Shown here: piece by piece, positions 35,871-41,968 of the stretch
How the letters are laid out: every line of letters begins with the position of its first letter
Numbering within the stretch: the first letter of the stretch is position 1
Virus record (IMG/VR): IMGVR_UViG_3300031951_000392
Span: 1-41,968 of that record
Reading direction: 5' to 3' (one strand)
DNA length: 41,968 bases
DNA from: a virus
Program-made: the position numbers and the translations under genes
Notes under the pieces: generated by a model
What the model was told of the DNA's origin: nothing
Database searches by the model: none
The model's input: the letters and a program-made list of their open reading frames with translations, nothing else

Positions 35871-37566
35871 GCCATCCATTCGTTTGCTGTACTGGTTCAG
35901 GCGGTTCGCTACCGACTTCGGTGTATCTGCCTGAATACACATCGTATGTAAACTCGGACATACCGATTTTACCGTTAAAGAAGAAACGCACCTTTTGCAC
36001 ATACACGCTTACCTTGTTTGTAACCCTATCACGGTACACGGTGAAACCGTTATCAGTTTTGTTAAAGAAATTTGCCGACCCGCTTATGTCGTACAGCGTA
36101 GGGATTTCAAAGTCCTTAGTTGCAGGGTTCTTCTTAATCTTGGTTGGGTGAGCAACCATGAAAATGTGAATGTCGTAGTCCTTAGCGAAGTTGCATATCT
36201 CAGTTAGACATAGCGATATGTATTCTGTTTCCGTCATGTGTGCAGGACGTTTGTGTTCGATGTAGTTATACGGGTCAATAACAAGTGCCTTTATTCCGTA
36301 AGCCTTAACCAACTGCCTTGCCCGATTCAGTATTCCGTCAAGCGACACATCCTCATTGCGTATCTTAAACCAAAAGAAATGGTCATGCAGAAAGTTCTTA
36401 GCGTAGTTAAATTCATCTACGCTCATTCTGCCTGCTTGCTTAAAAAACGGCTTGCCACTATACACCGATGAAAGGTTAGCCGCATGGCGTGTTATTGGCT
36501 GATTCTCAAACGAACATACACCGATTGACCACCCGTGCCGTTGCGCTAATCGTATCAGCACTTGGTCAAGGAACGCAGACTTACCACTATTCGGGACGCC
36601 AGTTATCATGGTCAACTGTCCACCTGAAAAGTTAAGGAGGTTGTCAAAGTCAGGATACCCCGTAGTTACCCCACGCTCAAAACCGTTCTCATATACGTTA
36701 TCCAATTCATACATGAAATCCGATAACCTGTAAACACCTTCAACGGGAAGTGCCTTTGCTCCCGATAAAACCTCACCTACTTTCTCCGTTCCGTACTTCA
36801 CTAACACCTCATTCAGGTCTTTACAGTCGTCAGGGTATCGTACCTCTCTGCAACGGGAACGGTCAAGCCTTCTTGATAATTCGTTTTTAAGGGCTATTCC
36901 TGCCTCGTCATTGTCCGTTGCTATGATTACCTCATCCGCTTCGTTAAATGCCCACCATGAGGCGTTTAGGTAGTCTAAACGCTGATTTCCTTTCGTTGCA
37001 CCATTCGGGACTGAACAAACTGCACTAAATCCTGCCTCATGTGCGCTCATTGCGTCTATTTCGCCCTCGGTTATGATAACCCGTTTCTGCCCCGCAATAG
37101 CATCTATGTTAAAAAGTATTAATTCGGCATCTTTAGTCAGCTTGAAGTTCTTACGTGCATCACGGTATTTCACGTTTACCCATGCGCCGTTACGAATATA
37201 TGGGAACAATATGCAGTTTGATTCGGCATTAAGTTGGGGCATCCACTCTTTCTTTTCGGTTATGTGGAAATGCTTTAATGTAACCTCGTTTATGCCCCTT
37301 GACTTGAAGTAGCTGATAGTCTTAGCTGATAATGGCAGGCTGACGGTAGGCGGTACAACGTACACTTTCTCCTGCTTTTCGTACAAACCACCAGTAAACC
37401 CGCAGTTATGACAATTCCAGATACCCTTGTCGATGTTCACCGATAAGTCCTTACTGTTTCGGTTTTCAGGTTTCCGATTATGCGGGGTGCATGACGGGCA
37501 AATCGTTTTTATGTTGCCCGTTGCCCCTGTTGGTATTTTTATGCCGAGTTGTTGAAATGTGCGCAT
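35812..37566 (-). CDS. Primase-helicase (T7 gp4/Twinkle type)
   Basis: The 584-residue protein joins three parts. An N-terminal zinc finger has Cys23/Cys26 and Cys52/Cys55 (ICPSCTP, NCHNCGF). A Toprim primase domain has ITEGEIDAMSAHEAG (about 165-179) and ATDNDEAG (216-223). A RecA/DnaB-like helicase has Walker A TGVPNSGKSAF (322-332) and Walker B ALVIDPYN (427-434), with a VAHPTK segment (471-476) as in the DnaB/Twinkle group. It unwinds DNA and makes primers at the fork. The start overlaps the replisome-organiser stop by one base. No phage DNA polymerase gene is seen, so host polymerase III is probably used. Confidence 0.9.
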   Translation of the reverse strand: MRTFQQLGIKIPTGATGNIKTICPSCTPHNRKPENRNSKDLSVNIDKGIWNCHNCGFTGGLYEKQEKVYVVPPTVSLPLSAKTISYFKSRGINEVTLKHFHITEKKEWMPQLNAESNCILFPYIRNGAWVNVKYRDARKNFKLTKDAELILFNIDAIAGQKRVIITEGEIDAMSAHEAGFSAVCSVPNGATKGNQRLDYLNASWWAFNEADEVIIATDNDEAGIALKNELSRRLDRSRCREVRYPDDCKDLNEVLVKYGTEKVGEVLSGAKALPVEGVYRLSDFMYELDNVYENGFERGVTTGYPDFDNLLNFSGGQLTMITGVPNSGKSAFLDQVLIRLAQRHGWSIGVCSFENQPITRHAANLSSVYSGKPFFKQAGRMSVDEFNYAKNFLHDHFFWFKIRNEDVSLDGILNRARQLVKAYGIKALVIDPYNYIEHKRPAHMTETEYISLCLTEICNFAKDYDIHIFMVAHPTKIKKNPATKDFEIPTLYDISGSANFFNKTDNGFTVYRDRVTNKVSVYVQKVRFFFNGKIGMSEFTYDVYSGRYTEVGSEPPEPVQQTNGWLNPHAGFQNRRTDFDDTPF

Positions 37567-38258
37567 CAGAAAACCATTTTAGTTGGTGGTGGAGGAGGCG
37601 TAGCGGGTTGGTCGTTCCAGCATTTGCCGTTCAGGTATGTAAGCGGGTTCTTTCGGAACTGTATCTCTGGGGTTGATTGCAGGTAAGCGGGTAGGGTTCG
37701 TTTGATTGCTTCAATTTCCTCACGCTTTAGAGTCTTGAATTTCTTGAAGCATTTTTCACGGTCAACCTTCTTGCCGTATGCGTCCCAAAAAAACGGAAAT
37801 TGCGCAATAGAATATTCTTTATCTTCTTTATCTTCTTTATCATTATTGTTTGGGGGTAGTGTGCGTTTACTGTGCGTGGTAGTGTGCGTTTCCTGTGCGG
37901 TGTCGTCTGCGGGGTAGTGTGCGGGGTCGTCTGCGTTTACCATTCCGTTATAACTATCATATTTACAGACAGTTATCCGTGTACTAACCGTTACGTTTTC
38001 AATGGTTATCATACGGTCTTTTTCGAGCATACGGAAGAACGAAGCGACTGTTTTCTTTGTCGTTTTCCACTCCGATGCCCATGTATCAAGGCTTTTGACG
38101 GATTGCCCTCTTGCGCAATCTATCAGTTTCCCTTTGATAAATACACGATTTTTTGCGTGATTTACGCAAAGTAATATGTCAATCCACCATTGCAGACGCT
38201 TCGGGTCTGACCATATCCAATGAGATTTTATTTGCCTGTGTAGTCGAATCCAAGACAT
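37566..38258 (-). CDS. Replisome organiser / replication initiator
   Basis: The 230-residue protein has the two-part layout of phage replication initiators. The N-terminal winged helix begins MSWIRLHRQIKSHWIWSDP and has the recognition region LDTWASEWKTTKKTVASFF; LxRxIxxxWxW and GQxxxSxxxxA are common to this group. A low-complexity middle (HTTTHSKRTLPP, NNNDKEDKEDKE) follows, then a C-terminal domain that includes FFWDAYGKKVDREKCFKKF, the DnaT/gp-O-like helicase-recruiting end. The gene precedes the helicase gene with a one-base overlap. The linker DNA is an origin-like array (37808-37941), as in lambda O. Confidence 0.75.
   Translation of the reverse strand: MSWIRLHRQIKSHWIWSDPKRLQWWIDILLCVNHAKNRVFIKGKLIDCARGQSVKSLDTWASEWKTTKKTVASFFRMLEKDRMITIENVTVSTRITVCKYDSYNGMVNADDPAHYPADDTAQETHTTTHSKRTLPPNNNDKEDKEDKEYSIAQFPFFWDAYGKKVDREKCFKKFKTLKREEIEAIKRTLPAYLQSTPEIQFRKNPLTYLNGKCWNDQPATPPPPPTKMVF
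37808..37941. other. Candidate replication origin: direct repeats plus AT-rich block
   Basis: GGTAGTGTGCG occurs three times (37855-37865, 37878-37888, 37913-37923), and related GTCGTCTGCG blocks follow. Directly beside them is a 43-base AT-rich stretch (37808-37850) with the 9-base unit TCTTTATCT repeated about three times. The array lies inside the initiator gene between its DNA-binding and helicase-recruiting parts. Lambda has the same order: O gene, iterons, AT-rich tract. Replication activity is inferred, not shown. Confidence 0.5.
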
Positions 38259-38282
38259 AATATTAAAGTATTTAGTTAGTTA

Positions 38283-38819
38283 TTAAAATGGTTCAATCCC
38301 AGTTATCTTTGGCAAACTTGCCGACTTTTTAGCATTACAACTTCTGCATAATAATTGCAGGTTCTTTATATCCGACTTACCTCCTCTTGATACAGGGAAT
38401 ATATGGTCTATTTCAACCCTTTCAGTAGTTCCGCAAGTAACACATTTATTTTGGTATCTTGCCATTACTGCCTCACGAACCGCTTTAGGTATGTACCTTA
38501 TTGGCTTTGTTACTTTGTTTTTCTTTATTGAATATCGGCACATCCTCGCTCCATCGTATCGGTGCATACCAGTGTATTCGATAAAATTGTTTTCAAGGTA
38601 CAATTTAATTATGCCGTAATCAACGGGTCTGCCATCGTAGATGTATTGACCAGACTCAGGATAAAACCAAATATAACATTCTGTGTCCCTAAAAATACTT
38701 AGGTGTGATGGGCGTTTCGGCTTTTTATCAGCCTCAATCATTGCATTAATGATGTCAAATACATATTCTTTTAAGCAATCCATAAAATAAAAATCCCATT
38801 GAGGTTCAAGGACTGCCAT
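38283..38819 (-). CDS. HNH endonuclease
   Basis: The 178-residue protein has a clear HNH nuclease at its C-terminus: a zinc knuckle NKCVTCG (Cys126/Cys129), the catalytic VEIDHIFPVSRGG with His139, KNLQLLCRSCN with Asn152 and the second Cys pair (158/161). The first 100 residues are an unrecognised aromatic-rich region that may recognise DNA. It cuts DNA with a metal ion and is either a homing-type nuclease or serves packaging. It is transcribed from its own TATATTTG box and its start codon lies in a long hairpin (38794-38837). It is not next to the terminase. Confidence 0.85.
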   Translation of the reverse strand: MAVLEPQWDFYFMDCLKEYVFDIINAMIEADKKPKRPSHLSIFRDTECYIWFYPESGQYIYDGRPVDYGIIKLYLENNFIEYTGMHRYDGARMCRYSIKKNKVTKPIRYIPKAVREAVMARYQNKCVTCGTTERVEIDHIFPVSRGGKSDIKNLQLLCRSCNAKKSASLPKITGIEPF

Positions 38820-38837
38820 CCTATCCCCTCAATGGGA
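38794..38837 (-). promoter_or_regulatory. Hairpin enclosing the HNH start codon
   Basis: In the mRNA, TCCCATTGAGG (38837-38827 read on the minus strand) pairs perfectly with CCTCAATGGGA (38804-38794). Inside lies a second stem AGGA/TCCT with the ATG (38819-38817) at its apex. An 11-bp perfect repeat at this place is unlikely by chance and could limit translation or bind the nuclease itself. Confidence 0.55.
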
Positions 38838-38853
38838 CAATAAATATCTTAAT

Positions 38854-38871
38854 TAGCTGTGGCAGCAGCTA
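38854..38871 (-). other. Small leader hairpin upstream of the HNH gene
   Basis: TAGCTG (38854-38859) and CAGCTA (38866-38871) form a perfect 6-bp stem with a six-base loop in the 5' leader between the promoter box and the start-codon hairpin. Confidence 0.35.
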
Positions 38872-38880
38872 TATACCCTG

Positions 38881-38888
38881 CAAATATA
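38881..38888 (-). promoter_or_regulatory. -7 element TATATTTG for the HNH gene
   Basis: The minus-strand TATATTTG matches TAnnTTTG. It directly follows the stop of the upstream gene (38889) and lies 62 bases ahead of the HNH ATG. No -33 TTTG is seen. Confidence 0.4.
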
Positions 38889-39083
38889 CTAATTCAGCAT
38901 GAAAACAGGAAATTTTTTTAGTGGCTTATAATAAGGTAATTTCTCCAAAATACCGCACTTACAATGCCGTGCGTGTTTCTCAATAATCAGGCATGCAAGG
39001 TATTCACCGTTGCGCCTGTAATAGTCGTGAAGTGCTGCTAACTCGAATGGGTTAAAACATTTTGGTTGCCGTGATTCTATCAT
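38889..39083 (-). CDS. Small Cys/His-rich protein, unknown function
   Basis: The protein has 64 residues from the ATG at 39083 (MIESRQPKCFNPFELAAL); a longer frame to 39122 lies inside the upstream gene. It has Cys and His residues spaced as CLIIEKHARHCKCG, which could bind zinc, after a helical FELAALHDYYRRNGEYLA segment. It overlaps the end of the nuclease gene by 32 bases and ends against the promoter box of the HNH gene. Confidence 0.55.
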   Translation of the reverse strand: MIESRQPKCFNPFELAALHDYYRRNGEYLACLIIEKHARHCKCGILEKLPYYKPLKKFPVFMLN

Positions 39084-39582
39084 ACAATTCAAAAAACTCC
39101 ATTGGTGTAGAAATGAACTCATAGATTTTATTAAGCCTGCGCATCTTCGCTTGCCGTTCTAACTGTTCGGGGCGTGGTCTATCCTTACCCACTTTGATCT
39201 CAATATCAAAGGATGTACCGTTCGGGTGAATACAGGCAATATCAGCCGTTCCGACCTTCGTACTTGAGCCTATCCATTTACCGTGTACCTGTCTACCTTG
39301 TACGTTGATACGGTTGCCATCGCCCCCGACCCAGTCAAGGTAATTTGTGATGAAATTGGTTAGCCCGTTTGCCGTTTGATAGTCAGGCATTTTTGGAGTC
39401 AGGTAATGCCCGTCTTTGTAAGCTGAGGGAAAACGGTGTTTAAACCATTCTGAATGTGCAGTTATATACCTTACCTTGACCTCGTCAGGTATATGATACT
39501 TAGGCGGTTTCTTCTTCTTCTTTGGTTCGGGGTCAAAGCTGCCATGTATCTGCTTTAACCAAAATTCTTCGTGCGTGTCCAT
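39052..39582 (-). CDS. VRR-NUC-like PD-(D/E)XK nuclease
   Basis: The 176-residue protein shows the VRR-NUC signature in its last third: VGTADIACIHPNGTSFDIEI followed by KVGKDRPRPEQLERQAKM, i.e. G-x-x-D, then E-x-K with Glu and Lys on a beta strand, then Q-x-x-x-Q/R on a helix. The first 100 residues are Lys-rich (EPKKKKKPPK) and aromatic and are not recognised. Such nucleases act on branched DNA, as Holliday-junction resolvases, or in recombination. It sits among replication genes behind the ssDNA-binding protein. The fold call is good; the substrate is inferred. Confidence 0.7.
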   Translation of the reverse strand: MDTHEEFWLKQIHGSFDPEPKKKKKPPKYHIPDEVKVRYITAHSEWFKHRFPSAYKDGHYLTPKMPDYQTANGLTNFITNYLDWVGGDGNRINVQGRQVHGKWIGSSTKVGTADIACIHPNGTSFDIEIKVGKDRPRPEQLERQAKMRRLNKIYEFISTPMEFFELYDRITATKMF

Positions 39583-39596
39583 ACGGTTTAGAATGT

Positions 39597-39616
39597 AACA
39601 GCCTTACGGGGCTGTT
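39597..39616 (-). other. Intergenic hairpin between ssDNA-binding protein and nuclease genes
   Basis: AACAGCC (39597-39603) and GGCTGTT (39610-39616) form a perfect 7-bp stem with a six-base loop, 6 bases after the stop of 39623-39952. No T-run follows on the minus strand, so it is probably not a terminator; it may stabilise or process the mRNA. Confidence 0.4.
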
Positions 39617-39622
39617 GGGTGG

Positions 39623-39952
39623 TTAAAATGGTAAGTCAGAAACTGTGCCTATTTGTGGTGCTTGTGGGTCTGATTGTCCACCCTGCACCCTCCAAATCTC
39701 AACCGTTGTAAAGTTAGCAATCTGCCCCTGCTTATTGGTGTAATCACGACCACGCAGGTTGATGTCGGCTGTAACGGTCTGACCGACCTGTAACGTACCG
39801 ATGATGTTATCACGGCTTATACTGCACCCTACCTGTTGGGTGTATTGTCCTTCGGTTGTTTCGATTACTACTTTTTGTTCCTTGTAAACTTTGCCGTTGT
39901 GTTCACGTGCTGTTGGTTGCTCTACTCTGTGTACTTTACCTGTAATTTGCAT
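39623..39952 (-). CDS. Single-stranded DNA-binding protein (DUF3127-like)
   Basis: The 109-residue protein is an OB-fold type: MQITGKVHRVEQ, VYKEQKVVIETTEGQYTQQV, LQVGQTVTADINLRGRDY and FTTVEIWRVQ follow the DUF3127 series. It ends in an acidic hydrophobic tip, GTVSDLPF, like the DDDIPF tip with which SSB proteins bind partner proteins. It covers single-stranded DNA during replication and recombination and probably works with the Sak4-like ATPase. It is placed in the replication operon. It is shorter than host SSB because of a reduced linker. Confidence 0.8.
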   Translation of the reverse strand: MQITGKVHRVEQPTAREHNGKVYKEQKVVIETTEGQYTQQVGCSISRDNIIGTLQVGQTVTADINLRGRDYTNKQGQIANFTTVEIWRVQGGQSDPQAPQIGTVSDLPF

Positions 39953-39970
39953 TGTTGTTGTTTTGTGCCG

Positions 39971-40201
39971 TTAGGCGGTTATAAATGTTTGATGAATAAT
40001 AGTTGAATCTACTAAGTTCCTGCTTGATATAGTGCAATACTCGCCACGATGAAACAGTAGGAACTTGTCCGCATCTATGGTGGGGAATGATTGCTGTATC
40101 TCTGTCGGTTGCAGGTTGTTAGTGCGGATAAATTCACGCAGTTCTGTGTTGGTGTCAAATTCGATTACACCGTTAGTCTTGATAATGTCCTGTAAGTTCA
40201 T
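39971..40201 (-). CDS. Distant member of the 'DCYIQFD' family, unknown function
   Basis: The 76-residue product follows the plan of the plus-strand family: LQDIIKTNGVIEFDTNTELR, EFIRTNNLQP and a later strand DKFLLFHRGEY. Gly-Val-Ile replaces Cys-Tyr-Ile before the EFD element, and the C-terminal His-His-x-Asn is replaced by STIIHQTF. It is the only family member on the minus strand, in the replication operon, 18 bases upstream of the ssDNA-binding gene. It overlaps the previous gene by 29 bases. Confidence 0.6.
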   Translation of the reverse strand: MNLQDIIKTNGVIEFDTNTELREFIRTNNLQPTEIQQSFPTIDADKFLLFHRGEYCTISSRNLVDSTIIHQTFITA

Positions 40202-40484
40202 AAATTAGCTGTTCGACTGTTGTTTCTGATAATGAATTGTCATACGGCACAAAGTCGCTCGCTATGTGCCAAAATATGCCGTCTTTAGCGTCTGCGATTA
40301 CATAGCACCTGTCACATGCTAACCCGCTGTTCTCGCTCACATACTGCCCGATATGCAACAGTATCACCCCGCACCTGCACATACTGATTCGCATGGCTAA
40401 GAGCGTGTAAATATCGCCTCTTCTGTAACAACCGTCAGGGTGATTGTTGATGGCTATGACTTGTTTGTTGATGGTGAACATCAT
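40173..40484 (-). CDS. Putative zinc-ribbon protein, Bacteroidota phage type
   Basis: The 103-residue protein has a pattern that I associate with small phage proteins of Bacteroidota hosts: a start KQVIAINNHPDGCYRRGDIY, a C-x-C-G knuckle (MCRCGVILLHIG), a C-x-x-C knuckle (LACDRCY) and a WHIASDFVPYD end. The two Cys pairs would hold one zinc. Between them is a short beta hairpin. The role is unknown. It overlaps both neighbouring genes by small amounts. Confidence 0.65.
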   Translation of the reverse strand: MMFTINKQVIAINNHPDGCYRRGDIYTLLAMRISMCRCGVILLHIGQYVSENSGLACDRCYVIADAKDGIFWHIASDFVPYDNSLSETTVEQLIYELTGHYQD

Positions 40485-40807
40485 ACCGATTCCATTGAAT
40501 GTTCTTGCAATATTGCGGTTATTTCTGCGATGTTCTTAACGGGTGCGATGAAGTCCATGTGTAGTGCGATGTCGTGTAGCCTATCCGAATTGATGTCGTC
40601 ATATATGGATTCCCAACTCGCAGCGTTACCCCTAACCATAAGGTCGTTACGCATCGCCTTCATCTGATTGTGGCTGTTGTTGATGTGCGTCTTAATCCAT
40701 GACGGCACGAGTGGATTTTGCTTTAGTCCTTCCTGTGAGTACTGGAGTATCTGTTGCAGGTACAATATCCTGCGTAGGTCGATTACGAACTGTTCTAATT
40801 GTGTCAT
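40481..40807 (-). CDS. Early helical protein, unknown function
   Basis: The 108-residue protein begins MTQLEQFVIDLRRILYLQQI and is helical, with a conserved-looking EQFVIDLRRILYLQ segment, an Asn-rich loop and an acidic end. It overlaps the 3' end of the DnaA-like gene by 116 bases; an internal start at 40663 would remove this overlap but would lose the best-organised helix. I keep the long form. No family recognised. Confidence 0.55.
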   Translation of the reverse strand: MTQLEQFVIDLRRILYLQQILQYSQEGLKQNPLVPSWIKTHINNSHNQMKAMRNDLMVRGNAASWESIYDDINSDRLHDIALHMDFIAPVKNIAEITAILQEHSMESV

Positions 40808-41360
40808 GTGTTATGATTTTGTATTCGAGTGATTTAACGGTGGCTGCAATATGCGGGTAAATCTCTATGCTATCCCGCATCATTCGGTGTGTATGCAATA
40901 CGGTTGTGTGGTCTTTCCCGAAGTACTTACCGATGTCGTACAAGGTATGCCCGAATTTACGCATAATATACATACACATCTGACGAGGGTAACGGATTTT
41001 ATCCCTCCTGCTATTCTGTGCGATGTAGTCATAAGTCACCCCAAAGTAGTCGCATACAATATCGGTTATGACGTTTATATCGGGTCGCCTTGCAGGGTTG
41101 TTAATCTGCGTGGCTGATATGATACGGTACACATCGTCATAGTGTATTGCGCCATCTTCAAGTTCCTTGCATATTTTCGCCACTAATGCAGCGTTACGGT
41201 GTTGTTTCAGTCGTAGTGCTGCTGCTTCGTGTGCCATGCGTTCACCTGCATCGGTTAGCGGGAATAATCCCGCCCGTAGTTCCTGTCCGTTCACCTTGAT
41301 TATACCGAGCCATTGCCCGTGCAGGTATTCAACGTATTTGTATCGTGGTTGTGGGGTCAT
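40692..41360 (-). CDS. DnaA domain IV-containing protein without AAA+ domain
   Basis: Residues 97-165 match the C-terminal DNA-binding domain of DnaA: VCDYFGVTYDYIAQNSRRDK, IRYPRQMCMYIMRKFG, LYDIGKYFGKDHTTVLHTHR. The signature DHTTV, the Arg-rich basic loop and IG-x-x-FG are present. Domain IV binds 9-base DnaA boxes. The AAA+ ATPase is absent; the first 60 residues (QWLGIIKVNGQELRAG) look like a small AP2-like beta domain. The protein could guide host replication proteins to the phage or block host initiation. Two perfect box sequences (TGTGGATAA) occur in the genome at 4226-4234 and 9174-9182, but not clustered. Confidence 0.8.
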   Translation of the reverse strand: MTPQPRYKYVEYLHGQWLGIIKVNGQELRAGLFPLTDAGERMAHEAAALRLKQHRNAALVAKICKELEDGAIHYDDVYRIISATQINNPARRPDINVITDIVCDYFGVTYDYIAQNSRRDKIRYPRQMCMYIMRKFGHTLYDIGKYFGKDHTTVLHTHRMMRDSIEIYPHIAATVKSLEYKIITHDTIRTVRNRPTQDIVPATDTPVLTGRTKAKSTRAVMD

Positions 41361-41361
41361 G

Positions 41362-41841
41362 CTATTTCAATGTTACGGTTACAGATGTGGTTGATGTCTT
41401 AATAGGCGGGTAAACGGTAACAAGTTCGTCACCTTGCAATACTTCAATCCCCGATGCAGGTATATTTTGCAGGAACTTTTGACGGGCTTTTAACCGTTCA
41501 CTTATTTCTGCCGCCTGTCGTTCAAGTTCCCGCAACTCCGCATCATTGCACCCGCTATAATCGTATCGTGTACCCGTTTCTTTTACCTGAAATTTGGCGT
41601 TATACTGCTCGAATGATTTACCATACTTCTGCGCTTCATTTAGCAGAAATTCACGGTACTTTTCATCTGCTGTTATCTGCTTAATTAGGTCTTCGGTATT
41701 CTTTACCTGCAAGTGTATTTTTAAAGGGTCAACCTGCCCCTCATCAAGTGCGCTCACAATCGAGCGCACAAATGATTCACGTTGTTCTTTGGTTGTTTCG
41801 AGTAAACTAAGTACTCCGATTGCTGATATTTGGTTATCCAT
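41362..41841 (-). CDS. Early coiled-coil protein next to Sak4, unknown function
   Basis: The 159-residue protein starts MDNQISAIGVLSLLETTKEQ and is helical: a segment TKEQRESFVRSIVSALDEGQ, a heptad-like middle (ELRELERQAAEISERLKARQ) and a beta-like end. It lies between the Sak4-like gene and the DnaA-domain gene, one base from the latter. It is a frequent partner type of Sak4 genes in Bacteroidota phages, but a function is not known to me. Its first 34 codons are repeated at the left window edge. Confidence 0.65.
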   Translation of the reverse strand: MDNQISAIGVLSLLETTKEQRESFVRSIVSALDEGQVDPLKIHLQVKNTEDLIKQITADEKYREFLLNEAQKYGKSFEQYNAKFQVKETGTRYDYSGCNDAELRELERQAAEISERLKARQKFLQNIPASGIEVLQGDELVTVYPPIKTSTTSVTVTLK

Positions 41842-41968
41842 TGGTCAGTTCTTTTTTGCGGATTGTAAATAATTGTTTGATGTCGTCATGCATATTCGGT
41901 GTAGATGCGTACAACTGCATCAGCCCCTCTACCGTGTTACATTGCGCAATACGGTCTTCTATTGGCAC
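41740..41968. repeat. Right copy of the circular-assembly overlap
   Basis: This stretch repeats bases 1-229 with five substitutions and contains the start of the 159-residue gene and the end of the Sak4-like gene. Confidence 0.9.
41834..41968 (-). CDS. 3' part of the Sak4-like gene (duplicate at the junction)
   Basis: These bases encode the last 44 residues of the Sak4-like ATPase and are the second copy of 95-229. Against the left copy four codons differ silently and one Glu is Asp. The gene is complete only in the left copy; this one is cut by the right edge. Confidence 0.8.
   Translation of the reverse strand: MPIEDRIAQCNTVEGLMQLYASTPNMHDDIKQLFTIRKKELTNG

Noticed and set aside
1-41968. 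Direct terminal repeats as the physical ends of a linear genome
   Set aside because: The two copies differ at five sites and lie inside genes, while physical terminal repeats are identical in one molecule. A circular assembly from a mixed population explains this better.
1-41968. Integrase, attachment site, CI-type repressor, CRISPR array or tRNA gene
   Set aside because: I looked for tyrosine- or serine-recombinase motifs, repressor-type genes, regularly spaced repeats and tRNA cloverleaf features and found none that I could support.

Overview
The window reads as the complete genome of a tailed, siphovirus-like phage of a Bacteroidota host, assembled as a circle of about 41.74 kb. The last 229 bases (41740-41968) repeat the first 229 with five substitutions, so one stretch was assembled twice from slightly different members of a population. 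The host assignment rests on promoters of the Bacteroidota form TTTG-N19/20-TAnnTTTG (for example 1557-1587 and 35065-35095), A-rich leaders without a Shine-Dalgarno sequence before most starts, and Bacteroidota-type phage proteins such as a DUF3127-like ssDNA-binding protein. The siphovirus assignment rests on a 1059-residue tape-measure protein and the surrounding tail genes. I see no integrase, excisionase, CI-like repressor, tRNA gene, CRISPR array or insertion sequence, so a lytic lifestyle is likely.

Layout, clockwise. (1) 95-1471, minus: a Sak4-like recombination ATPase and small early genes, continuous through the circle junction with the replication block at the right end. (2) 1472-1609: divergent promoters with operator-like palindromes. 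(3) 1610-6678, plus: a packed accessory operon of about 18 small genes, mostly unrecognised, with a paralogous family, an ASCH-like protein, a small C5-cytosine methyltransferase and a zinc-ribbon microprotein. It holds a 148-base intergenic element with two interleaved long stems (3938-4041) and ends at a bidirectional terminator (6687-6714). (4) 6713-9231, minus: lysis block with holin, a protein of unimolecular-spanin architecture and a GH19 endolysin, followed by a metallophosphoesterase. (5) 9330-28239, minus: membrane proteins, tail fibre, tail and baseplate genes, tape measure, chaperone-like genes, tail tube, connectors and major capsid protein, interrupted by one plus-strand lipoprotein gene (15897-16061). 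(6) 28406-29087: small moron-like cassettes with their own promoters and terminators. (7) 29116-35000, minus: scaffold, a ferritin-like protein, portal with an embedded DnaJ-type zinc motif, and both terminase subunits. (8) 35065-35870, plus: a second small early operon. (9) 35812-41841, minus: primase-helicase, a lambda O-like replisome organiser that carries an origin-like iteron block inside its gene, HNH endonuclease, VRR-NUC-like nuclease, ssDNA-binding protein, and a protein with a DnaA domain IV but no AAA+ ATPase.

In outline, the two plus-strand operons probably act early. The replication block supplies an initiator that may act on the in-gene origin, loading a T7 gp4/Twinkle-like primase-helicase, with the ssDNA-binding protein and Sak4 serving recombination-dependent replication. 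The head and tail block builds the virion and the lysis block releases it. The most unusual observations are the interleaved-stem RNA element, a hairpin element that recurs after the first gene of both plus operons, the ferritin-like gene in the head operon, the lambda-like origin architecture, and a start codon placed inside a long hairpin at the HNH gene.
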